Assembly (NCBI GenBank): GCA_964369625.1
Contig: CAYJFC010000034.1
Location: 1-7,979 of the forward strand
From: CAKOSP01 sp964369625
Lineage (GTDB): Bacteria > Bacillota_I > Bacilli_A > RF39 > UBA660
Length of the DNA: 7,979 nt
Direction: 5' to 3'
The translations under genes and the position numbers were made by a program. Below, piece after piece: positions 1 through 6,146 of the stretch; position 1 is the stretch's first letter; every line of letters begins with the position of its first letter. The notes beneath the pieces were generated by a model. It did not search any database and had not been told where the DNA came from. It was given only the letters and a program-made list of their open reading frames with translations.

Positions 1-96
1 TTGGATACTAATAGATACACACCCTTAGACTTCATTATATGATTTATGATGATGTTTTTTAATACTTGTATCTATTTTTTCAATGGGGTTAAGCAT
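1..96. other. Left-edge sequence without a recognisable gene
   Basis: Nothing here can be assigned to a known family. On the minus strand a 23-codon open stretch begins with an ATG at 96-94 that overlaps the stop of the regulator remnant (TAAATG) and ends at 25; it contains a run of three histidines. It could be a tiny translated peptide coupled to the regulator or simply chance. A 10-bp inverted repeat, AATAGATACA (10-19) and TGTATCTATT (67-76), is followed by T-rich sequence, but its 47-nt spacer makes a classical terminator unlikely. Confidence 0.2.
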
Positions 97-302
97 TTAT
101 TCTTCTCCCTTCATACTTTTATTTCCTGATTCTAAGTAATCAATATCTATATTTAAATATTTAGTCACTCCTTGCATGGTTACTGTGTTTTTTGGAACAT
201 TGTAACCACTTTTTTCTAAATTAATTTTAATTTTACTTTTTATAGCTTACACAGAGCTTCTCTCGACATTAACTATTTTCTTTTTATGTTATAGCGTATT
301 GT
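97..302 (-). pseudogene. Degraded XRE-type helix-turn-helix regulator
   Basis: Read leftward, this stretch encodes pieces of one small DNA-binding domain. In order they are IRYNIKRK, an in-frame TAG (275-273), then LMSREALCK, a one-base frame change near 245, then NLEKSGYNVPK and TKYLNIDIDYLESGNK, ending at the TAA at 99-97. The order matches an XRE/Cro-like fold: first helix, the SREALCK recognition-type helix, the EKSG..P turn, and the closing helix of the LNVSIDYLLSG type. XRE proteins commonly repress the divergent operon beside them, and this one faces away from the promoter at 351-378. With a nonsense codon, a frameshift and no clear start codon it should be inactive, unless the lesions are base-calling errors. 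The family call is inferred from motif pattern alone. Confidence 0.55.
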
Positions 303-303
303 T

Positions 304-317
304 GATGTTTTAACATC
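304..317. repeat. Small palindrome, possible operator
   Basis: The arms GATGTT and AACATC are perfect inverted repeats separated by TT. The site lies between the divergent regulator remnant and the operon promoter, where an XRE repressor would be expected to bind. AT-rich DNA yields short palindromes by chance, so this is only suggestive. Confidence 0.35.
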
Positions 318-343
318 GAAAATAATTACTTAATTGAAAAAAT

Positions 344-367
344 ATTATTATTGACAGTTATAATAAT
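344..367. repeat. 8-bp inverted repeat across the -35 element
   Basis: ATTATTAT (344-351) and ATAATAAT (360-367) are perfect inverted repeats with an 8-nt spacer that contains most of the TTGACA -35 box. A dimeric repressor bound here would occlude RNA polymerase. The arms are pure A/T, so chance is a real alternative. Confidence 0.3.
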
Positions 368-378
368 TTGAGTATAAT
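351..378 (+). promoter_or_regulatory. Housekeeping-sigma promoter of the island operon
   Basis: TTGACA at 351-356 and TATAAT at 373-378 both match the sigma-70/SigA consensus exactly, with a 16-bp spacer. Transcription would begin near 385 and read through the broken leader ORF into folE2 and the three genes behind it. No other comparably good promoter was noticed before 774. Consensus boxes of this quality imply strong transcription unless a repressor blocks them. That is relevant because the adjacent XRE-type regulator looks inactive. Confidence 0.7.
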
Positions 379-425
379 AAGTATCATAAAAATTTGTTTA
401 AGTAAATTGCTTTTTTGAGACAAAT

Positions 426-790
426 ATGATTAAAGACTTTCGGTTAGAAAAAATGCTGTAAATTGCAAAAAATAAAGTTGATTATACAATGAGAAATATC
501 CCTGATAAAAATAGTCAGACTCTTGAAGTAATGTGTAGATATGATAGATTATGTTCATTACTAAAAAAATGGTTATAATTTAAGTGATTTAGATGTTAGT
601 GAATTTGATTTTATTTTACATAAAAGGTTATTTTACTAAAGTAGATTTTTTTGACATAGATTATTTAGTTGATTTGTTACAAAATAAATGGGTCATAAAT
701 AAAACAGGTTCTTTAATAGAAGATACACGAGATGTAGAAAAAAATTATATTGAAAATGAGAAAGAGGTAAAATATGGGATTTATACATAA
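426..790 (+). pseudogene. Broken leader ORF of the island operon
   Basis: A protein-like sequence continues across three reading frames. It starts at ATG 426, meets a TAA at 459-461 and resumes in the same frame to about 567. It then shifts in an A7 run (563-569) to read NGYNLSDLDVSEFDFILH, and shifts again near the A4 run at 622-625 to read KGYFTKVDFFDIDYLVDLLQ, ending at the TAA at 788-790. The joined product would be roughly 120 residues, mostly helical and charged; I do not recognise its family. The last segment alone is a 65-codon ORF from ATG 593. The end overlaps the folE2 start by 17 nt, so translation of this frame could be coupled to folE2. The shifts lie at homopolymers, so sequencing error should be excluded before calling it dead. 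Confidence 0.45.
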
Positions 791-1547
791 TGAAATTGAT
801 AATAGAAATATAGCTATAAAAAATATAGGTATATGTAAATATAAAATACCAATTATTTTTAAAAATAAAAATATTGAAGAAAAAATTATTTCTGAATTTA
901 AAGTTAGTGTTAGTTTAGATGATAAAACGAAAGGTGCACATTTAAGTAGAATTATCTATTCTCTTGATAAAGATTTTTCTAATCAGGAGATTTCATTAAA
1001 TAATTTGGAAGAAAAGATGAATAATTTGCAAAACAGGATCGAAAGTAAAAATTCAAATTTGGAAATGAAATTTACTTTAATTTTTAATACTTTGTCACCA
1101 ATTACAAAAGAAAAAACTTATTTGAATTCAGATGTTACTATAGTTTATGAAAAAAATGCGGAGAATATTAAAAAAAAGATGGCAATAACTAGTGTGGGTG
1201 CAATGTTATGCCCTAATTCGAAAAAAATATCTGATTATGGAGCGCATAGTCAAAAATGCATTATGAAAATAATTTTTACTGGCGAAATAGAAAAAATAGA
1301 TATTGAAAAAATTTTTGAAGCTTCACTAAAACAATTTAGTTGTGAGGTATTTGGATATGTAAGAAGTTCAGATGAAAAATATATGACTGAAAAAGCGTAT
1401 GAAAATCCAAAATTTTCAGAAGATTTAATCAGGGATTCTATTATATCAATAAAAAAATTAGTTAAAGATGTAAGTATTAGGGTAGAAATAGAGAATATTG
1501 AATCTATCCATCAACACAATGTATTTGCTATTGGTGAACAAGAATGA
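774..1547 (+). CDS. folE2: GTP cyclohydrolase IB (FolE2/MptA-like)
   Basis: This family hydrolyses GTP to 7,8-dihydroneopterin 3'-triphosphate and formate, the entry step to pterins, folate and 7-deazaguanines; it is the metal-flexible alternative to FolE. The 257 residues show the family landmarks in order: KGAHLSRI (53-60), VGAMLCPNSKKIS with YGAHSQK (141-161), SSDEKYMTEKAYENPKF (198-214) and ESIHQHNVFA (243-252). From memory of the gonococcal enzyme, the metal and active-site ligands correspond to C146, H158, E201, E216, E243 and H246, all present. The second cysteine of the usual CPCS motif is Asn148 here. GAGGT at 764-768 lies 5 nt before the ATG. The stop overlaps the next gene's start (ATGA). 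It is operonic with a GTP cyclohydrolase II-like gene, not with folate genes, so it probably feeds a dedicated product. Confidence 0.94.
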   Translation: MGFIHNEIDNRNIAIKNIGICKYKIPIIFKNKNIEEKIISEFKVSVSLDDKTKGAHLSRIIYSLDKDFSNQEISLNNLEEKMNNLQNRIESKNSNLEMKFTLIFNTLSPITKEKTYLNSDVTIVYEKNAENIKKKMAITSVGAMLCPNSKKISDYGAHSQKCIMKIIFTGEIEKIDIEKIFEASLKQFSCEVFGYVRSSDEKYMTEKAYENPKFSEDLIRDSIISIKKLVKDVSIRVEIENIESIHQHNVFAIGEQE

Positions 1548-2431
1548 TAAGTGAAAAATTAATTGATATAAATAAAAAATTGAATCCACAAAATAATAGA
1601 ATAAAATATGTTTTTATAAAATTTATGTTGCTTGTGATGGCAAGGAAAAAAATGCTTGATTATTCTCAATATGTAACATATAACAAAGAGGAAGTCGAAA
1701 CTGTATGGTCTATTATAGAAAGTTTTTGTGATAATTTTTTTGATTTGAATTATAATAGAAAAAGCGACTTTGAAAGTTTTTCGGAAAAAATAATAAATTC
1801 ATTATTTTTTAATCAAAATTTATATTTTATTACTTTGTTTTGTCCTGGATATTCTAAAAATGGTTACAAATCTGAAGTTGGTTTTACAACAAAATGGAAA
1901 TTGTTGGAATTATATAAAATAAAGATGTATTTAGAACAAAAAAATATTTCATCTAAGTTTTTAATTTGCTATTCCGATGTTTTTTTGGAAAATTGTGATA
2001 AAATAAAGTGTGAAAATTGGGAAAATGAATTGATTATTAACAAAAAAAATTTTAAAAATGAAGCTAGATTGTATTTTGAATTCGATGATATAATTTCTGC
2101 TTCTGAACTTAAAATATTTAATCATAAAGACTGTGTAGGCGGATATATAGATGAAGTAGAATTAAATAATATAAAACCTACAACATATAATATGTTTATA
2201 AAATATAACAAAAAATTTTACGATAAATTAGGATTTTCTACTGCTGAACAAATAGAAAGAAATAAAAAATTAATGACTATGTATAGAATATTTTCTAATT
2301 ACATTAATTCTCAAAAAAATTCTGTTTTTTTACCAATGGAAAATATGTATGAAAGAGAAAATATTTTTTCAGAGAATAACACATGTACAATGTATTTAAA
2401 TCAGAGGAATGGAGAAAAATATGGAAGATAA
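1544..2431 (+). CDS. Unrecognised protein of the GTP-cyclohydrolase operon
   Basis: I do not recognise this 295-residue protein. There is no signal peptide or clear membrane segment, so it is probably cytosolic. A central stretch has alternating strand/helix character: a hydrophobic strand running into LFCPGYSKNGYKSEVGF (about 98-114), a helix, then KFLICYSDVF (about 138-147). This resembles a Rossmann-type nucleotide or cofactor fold. The C-terminal part contains a conserved-looking VFLPMENMYER (about 261-271) and NTCTMYL. A faint likeness to the DIT1/PvcA isocyanide-synthase core (a KSpN...G...SD.vF pattern) was seen but is not convincing. Its ATG overlaps the folE2 stop by 4 nt, and GGTGA at 1533-1537 is a weak ribosome site, so translation is probably coupled. 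Its end overlaps the next gene by 11 nt. The context implies a step in the same GTP-derived pathway. Confidence 0.88.
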   Translation: MISEKLIDINKKLNPQNNRIKYVFIKFMLLVMARKKMLDYSQYVTYNKEEVETVWSIIESFCDNFFDLNYNRKSDFESFSEKIINSLFFNQNLYFITLFCPGYSKNGYKSEVGFTTKWKLLELYKIKMYLEQKNISSKFLICYSDVFLENCDKIKCENWENELIINKKNFKNEARLYFEFDDIISASELKIFNHKDCVGGYIDEVELNNIKPTTYNMFIKYNKKFYDKLGFSTAEQIERNKKLMTMYRIFSNYINSQKNSVFLPMENMYERENIFSENNTCTMYLNQRNGEKYGR

Positions 2432-3947
2432 AATAGTTTATTACTATGAAAAAGATAATTTTTTATTTGGTGGAGACATCATTGCAATGTCATATAAATT
2501 ATCGTTAGAGGAAAAAGAAAAATATAAGTTTAACGGTAATGAAATTATAACTTTTATAAAATGCAAAGAAAAAATAAATAAAGAAAATAAAAATGTTAAT
2601 TATTCTAGTTTTATATCGAGGAATTTTTCAAATGGAAATATTTTGTTACGTATTCAAAGTGAATGCTTTTTAGGCAATTATGGTGATTCTCACTGTGATT
2701 GTGAGAGTCAAAGAGTTAATTTTGCCAAGTTGATCGGTGAAAACGGTGGAATATTTATACATCTTCCTCAAGAGGCACAGGGGTGGGGACTTCATTATAA
2801 AGTTGAGGAGTTAGAATTACAGGTCTCTGGTAGAGATAAATCTGGTAATTATGTTGGTAAAAAAAACAGAGATGAAGCTCAAAAATATATATTAAAAAGC
2901 AATGAATTTCGAGATGTGAGAAACTATGAAATTATAGAAATTATATTGAATATATTAGGAGTTAAGAATAATAAAATATCTTTAATTACCGATAGTGATA
3001 AAAAAATAGAGGAATTAAAGAAAAAAAAACTCGATGTTGTTAAATATAACAGTGATATAAATGTATCGATTAATTCTGAAAATATATCTGAATATTTAGT
3101 TAAAATAATAAATAATTCACATAATTATGATGATAGAATAGTTTCATATATATTCGATTATTTAAAAAATAGAGAATACAACCATAGAACAATATCTTTG
3201 ATTTTAGATGCTGTTAATGATATTGAAAATAATAAGAAGTGTAAAATACCAATTGAAACCAAAGAGAAAATAATGGCTGTTTATAACAAAATATTTTGTT
3301 CTGAAGAGAAAGAATTTATAATAGAAGATGAAAACGTAATAAAAACTCAAAATCATTTTGCGTGCAAAGTTAAAGAGATATTTTTTAAAAATTTGATTAA
3401 AAATTATGGTTATAATGTTTTTGATAGAATTTCATTAGAAAAATCATATTATTTTAAAAATATAGAAGAGAATGAAGTGATAAAAATAAGAACCAGTGAA
3501 ATTCTTGACTCAACAATTAAATCTCAATTTTTAAAAGGGCAAAAACATGCAGAAAAAATAGTTAATATAGAAAAACATAATAAAGTATTTCAACAAGAAG
3601 TAAGTATTTCTAAATTGAGGTCTTATTTTGAAAATCCATTATATGAATTTATTAAGAGGGTTGAAATGGTAACTATTATTTCTGAAGGTACTCTTGATGG
3701 CTTGAATATATATATTAAAAGACTACCAAAATTAGAGAATAGATATTTAGATATATATGGTAGTTATAATAAAATAAAAGAATTTGTGATTAAATTTAAT
3801 AATTCTACTAATGGTAGTATTATAAGTTCTATTTCTGATAGAAATTTAGAGGATGAAAATTTTAGTGAATATAACTTGCGATTTGCAGATATTAATGCGA
3901 TAATAGAAGAGGAAATGAGTATTTTTAATATAACAAAGGAGGAGTAG
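2421..3947 (+). CDS. GTP cyclohydrolase II-like (RibA family) protein with a long C-terminal extension
   Basis: RibA-type enzymes open the imidazole ring of GTP, releasing formate and pyrophosphate. Residues about 1-210 match this fold. The zinc ligands SEC (C82) and CDC (C92, C94) are present, PQEAQGWGL (116-124) replaces the usual QEGRxIGL, and VRNY places R167 where E. coli has catalytic Arg128. E. coli Tyr105 aligns with Leu131 and LTNNP is replaced by ITDSD. In a Streptomyces coelicolor homologue, loss of that Tyr to Met stops the reaction at a formylated pyrimidine; similar chemistry is my inference here. Residues about 215-508 are an extension I cannot assign; it is not a DHBP-synthase domain. 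I chose ATG 2421 (508 residues) because GGAG at 2411-2414 is well spaced for it; ATG 2409 would add four residues but its AGAGG lies too close. Specialised biosynthesis is likelier than riboflavin supply, since no other rib gene is nearby. Confidence 0.88.
   Translation: MEDKIVYYYEKDNFLFGGDIIAMSYKLSLEEKEKYKFNGNEIITFIKCKEKINKENKNVNYSSFISRNFSNGNILLRIQSECFLGNYGDSHCDCESQRVNFAKLIGENGGIFIHLPQEAQGWGLHYKVEELELQVSGRDKSGNYVGKKNRDEAQKYILKSNEFRDVRNYEIIEIILNILGVKNNKISLITDSDKKIEELKKKKLDVVKYNSDINVSINSENISEYLVKIINNSHNYDDRIVSYIFDYLKNREYNHRTISLILDAVNDIENNKKCKIPIETKEKIMAVYNKIFCSEEKEFIIEDENVIKTQNHFACKVKEIFFKNLIKNYGYNVFDRISLEKSYYFKNIEENEVIKIRTSEILDSTIKSQFLKGQKHAEKIVNIEKHNKVFQQEVSISKLRSYFENPLYEFIKRVEMVTIISEGTLDGLNIYIKRLPKLENRYLDIYGSYNKIKEFVIKFNNSTNGSIISSISDRNLEDENFSEYNLRFADINAIIEEEMSIFNITKEE
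3935..3942 (+). promoter_or_regulatory. Consensus Shine-Dalgarno site for the CYTH gene
   Basis: AAAGGAGG is a full-length match to the anti-SD sequence, 8 nt before ATG 3951 and immediately upstream of the TAG of the preceding gene. It is the strongest ribosome site seen in the operon, so the CYTH protein may be translated more heavily than the genes before it. Confidence 0.75.
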
Positions 3948-3950
3948 TAT

Positions 3951-4577
3951 ATGGAATATGAAGTGAGGTTTTACAAACCGTTTGAAGAAATAGAAGGTGT
4001 TATAAAAAAATTAAATTCAATCAGTGAACTAGAAAAAAGCGACAGAACATACGAGAAAACAATTCAATATAATCATTGTGACCCTAAATTTGATTTTTAT
4101 ACAAAAGAAGTTGATGGTAGATTTAGAATTAGAATTTCAAAAAGTGATAATTCTTCTAAGTGTAAAGTTAGTTGGAAAAGACGCTTGCCATCGACAATAT
4201 CTGGATTAGTAAATGCTGAAGAAGAAAAAGAATTAACAATTAAAAGTGAGGAATATGATAATCTGGTTTTTATTGTTGAAAATGTAATGAACTTTAAAAT
4301 TGTGGAAAGTTACGAAAGATATAGAACAACTTACTCAAATGATGAAGTAGAAATTGCAGTAGATGAATATCCTTTTGGGGTTGCTTTAGAAATAGAAAGT
4401 AAAAATGAAGAAAATCCGGCTCAAATTATAAACTATTGGGTTAATATGATGGGTTTAAATATCAGTGATTCATATAGGCTATCATGGGATGATAAGTACC
4501 AAGAACTATGCAAAAATCAAAATGTTGAGTGTTTTTCTGAAGTAACCTTTGAAAAAGAGATGCCTATCATTAAATAA
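3951..4577 (+). CDS. CYTH-domain (triphosphate tunnel metalloenzyme) protein
   Basis: The CYTH fold is an eight-stranded beta barrel that binds triphosphates with divalent metal. Members are class IV adenylyl cyclases, thiamine triphosphatases and inorganic tripolyphosphatases. The 208 residues show the N-terminal ExExK-like motif as EYEVR (E2, E4, R6), then basic strands RFRIR (R57, R59, R61) and KVSWKRR (K72, K76-R78), the acidic EEEKE (90-94), ERYR (R123, R125), D138, G143 and the closing LEIES (E147, E149). All main tunnel positions are represented, with Arg replacing the motif lysine. Residues about 155-208 form a C-terminal tail. As the last gene behind two GTP cyclohydrolase-family genes, it could remove the triphosphate from dihydroneopterin triphosphate, cyclise a nucleotide, or hydrolyse tripolyphosphate. 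The sequence does not decide among these. Confidence 0.9.
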   Translation: MEYEVRFYKPFEEIEGVIKKLNSISELEKSDRTYEKTIQYNHCDPKFDFYTKEVDGRFRIRISKSDNSSKCKVSWKRRLPSTISGLVNAEEEKELTIKSEEYDNLVFIVENVMNFKIVESYERYRTTYSNDEVEIAVDEYPFGVALEIESKNEENPAQIINYWVNMMGLNISDSYRLSWDDKYQELCKNQNVECFSEVTFEKEMPIIK

Positions 4578-4607
4578 AAGAATAGTATTGAAAAATCTAT
4601 TCTTTTT
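4576..4607 (+). terminator. Bidirectional hairpin terminator
   Basis: AAAAGAATAG (4576-4585) pairs perfectly with CTATTCTTTT (4597-4606) around an 11-nt loop. The hairpin overlaps the CYTH stop codon and runs into a T-rich tail (TTTTTCTTT). On the minus strand the same hairpin is followed by TTTTATTT, so it can also end transcription arriving from the truncated ABC gene. The stem is AU-rich and only moderately stable. Confidence 0.7.
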
Positions 4608-4659
4608 CTTTGGTTATAAACTTTAGTTATTATTATTTTTATTTCTGTGTATACTTTAT

Positions 4660-5079
4660 TCATACTACTCTTTGTTTCATTCCGCCTGATAATTGATTTG
4701 GATAAGAGTTTATAAATTCTTCTAAACCATACTTAATTAATAAATTTTTAGTGTAAGTTATATTTTCTTTTGTTTTAATGTGCATTATATCAAGACCTAG
4801 ACATGCATTATCTAGTATGTTAAGCCATGGGAATAATGCATCACTTTGAAACATATATCCAATTCTAGGATTATTATAGATAATTTCGCCATCTGTAGGT
4901 AAATCTAACTTAGCCAAAATATTTAATAGTGTTGATTTACCACATCCACTAGATCCAACAATGCATAAAAATTCTTTTTCATATACATCAAATGTAATAT
5001 CATCTAATACTTTTATCTCTTCTTTGCTAGTATAAAAATTTTTATAAATATTTTTAACTTTAAGTAATATATTATTCAT
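4660..5079 (-). pseudogene. Truncated ABC-transporter ATPase (SsuB/TauB/ThiZ-like)
   Basis: Such ATPases power uptake of nitrate, sulfonate, taurine or thiamine-precursor type substrates. The 139 residues include Walker A GSSGCGKST, the Q-loop in YMFQSD, the typical LFPWLNILDN stretch and signature LSGGMKQR, then V-V and a TGA at 4662-4660. Walker B, the D-loop and the switch histidine, roughly 100 residues, are absent. None of the three minus-strand frames to the left resumes the family, so this is a real break and not a frameshift; the protein cannot hydrolyse ATP normally. ATG 5079 overlaps the stop of the binding-protein gene; a TTG at 5094 would add five residues. The break point coincides with the right end of the operon-bearing DNA, suggesting insertion into this gene. 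No permease is present. Confidence 0.92.
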
Positions 5080-6061
5080 ATAAATTTCTAACAATATTAC
5101 TATAAGAAGTTTTTGAATCTATTAAACTATATTTAATTAAAAAATCTTCTAAGTTATTAAATAATTCTTCATTTATATTTGGTGTTGTTAACCATGAATC
5201 ACTGTCTTTATATCTTTGTATCATAGTGCTTAAATCATTAATATTAGTATCAGGAAATTGCTTAATTATAGTTTCTGCAACTTTATTTGCATCATTTTCC
5301 ATAGTATAGTCTATGGCTTTTTTAATAGCATCACTAAATTTTTTTAAGACTTCTTCATTACTATCAATATAACTTTGTTTAGCATAAAAAACAGTATATG
5401 GAACCTCTCCAGATAATTCACCAATGCTCGCTACTACATATCCTAAGCCTTCTTTTTCTAGAAGTGTAGCTGTTGGTTCAAAAAGATTTACAAAATCTCC
5501 AGTGCCACTTATAAATGCACCACTCATAGATGCAAAATCTATAGATGTATTAATAGTTACATCATCTATATTTACTCCAGCGTTATCTATTGAATTAGTG
5601 AAATTTAAAACAGGCATTCCACCAGCTCTTCCGGCTATAACTTCTTTGCCAATTAAATCATTAATTGAAAAACCTTCTATGTTTTCTCTAGATACTATAA
5701 ATTGACCATCTCTTTTTGTTAGACCACTAAATATTTGTAAATAATCTGTTTCACCGCCTTCATAAATATATATAGCAGATTCAGCTCCGGCAAATCCTAT
5801 ATTTGCATCTCCGGATAAAACAGCTGCAGACACTTTATCAGCACCAGGTGTTAATATTAATTCAATATCAATTCCTACTTCTTTGAAATAGCCATTTTCA
5901 ATTGCTACATAAAGTGGTGTATAAAAAACGCTATGAGTAACTTCAGCAATTTTTATTGTTTGAAGCGAATCATTTTTTTCTTTATAAAATGTAGTATATA
6001 CCACTATAGCTGTAGTAATAATCAAAATACTTACTATTGCAATTACAATATATTTTTTCAA
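5072..6061 (-). CDS. ABC transporter substrate-binding protein, SsuA/THI5-like (NMT1 family)
   Basis: This is the extracytoplasmic receptor of a nitrate/sulfonate/pyrimidine-precursor type importer. The 329 residues begin with an 18-20 residue hydrophobic helix (about 5-24). The family features follow: KIAEVTHSVFYTPLYVAIENGYF, then GIDIEL, GADKVSAAVLSGDANIGF with GAES, and a second lobe with FEPTATLLEKEGLGYVV. The substrate cannot be fixed from sequence. No cysteine follows the hydrophobic segment, so there is no lipobox; the protein may be held by an uncleaved helix or released. Translation starts at TTG 6061, 8 nt after GAGGGGG. It overlaps the truncated ATPase gene by 8 nt. With that ATPase broken and no permease in view, the receptor is probably an orphan unless it works with another transporter. 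Confidence 0.92.
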   Translation of the reverse strand: MKKYIVIAIVSILIITTAIVVYTTFYKEKNDSLQTIKIAEVTHSVFYTPLYVAIENGYFKEVGIDIELILTPGADKVSAAVLSGDANIGFAGAESAIYIYEGGETDYLQIFSGLTKRDGQFIVSRENIEGFSINDLIGKEVIAGRAGGMPVLNFTNSIDNAGVNIDDVTINTSIDFASMSGAFISGTGDFVNLFEPTATLLEKEGLGYVVASIGELSGEVPYTVFYAKQSYIDSNEEVLKKFSDAIKKAIDYTMENDANKVAETIIKQFPDTNINDLSTMIQRYKDSDSWLTTPNINEELFNNLEDFLIKYSLIDSKTSYSNIVRNLYE

Positions 6062-6069
6062 AATTTTTT

Positions 6070-6076
6070 CCCCCTC
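6070..6076 (-). promoter_or_regulatory. Ribosome-binding site that fixes the TTG start of the binding protein
   Basis: On the minus strand GAGGGGG lies 8 nt before TTG 6061. There is no ATG at this position, and the hydrophobic N-terminal segment begins directly after MKK, so the rare TTG start is well supported. Confidence 0.7.
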
Positions 6077-6081
6077 ATATT

Positions 6082-6112
6082 ATTATATTTTATATCTAAA
6101 AAGGGGTGACAA
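6082..6112 (-). promoter_or_regulatory. Probable promoter of the binding-protein operon
   Basis: Reading leftward, TTGTCA (6112-6107) and TATAAT (6087-6082) are separated by 19 bp, slightly longer than ideal. They sit just upstream of the GAGGGGG ribosome site in the 114-bp divergent gap shared with uvrA. The leader is too short for a TPP or other large riboswitch. Confidence 0.5.
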
Positions 6113-6146
6113 TAATCTATTTTTTATGTGTTTTTTTTAATCTTTG

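Noticed and set aside
10..76. Terminator formed by AATAGATACA and TGTATCTATT with a following T-run
   Set aside because: The 47-nt loop is far too long for a standard intrinsic terminator, and 10-bp A/T-rich matches arise by chance in such DNA.
1544..2431. Calling the unknown protein an isocyanide synthase or cyclodipeptide synthase
   Set aside because: Only loose pattern similarity to a Rossmann core; the diagnostic C-terminal motifs of these families are not visible.
4660..4662. Genetic code 4 with TGA as Trp extending the ATPase
   Set aside because: Reading through gives only a few residues before TAA, with no Walker B, and UvrA uses TGG for its tryptophans.
5424..5705. Plus-strand ORF of 93 codons
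   Set aside because: It lies wholly inside the substrate-binding protein gene on the opposite strand, has no ribosome site and shows no family motif; the minus-strand frame is clearly the real gene.
5072..6061. Functional link between the THI5-like receptor (which can bind formylaminopyrimidines in thiamine salvage) and the island's possible formamidopyrimidine product
   Set aside because: The receptor belongs to the older chromosomal operon, is divergent from the island and its partner was destroyed by the island; the chemical coincidence is not evidence of a joint system.
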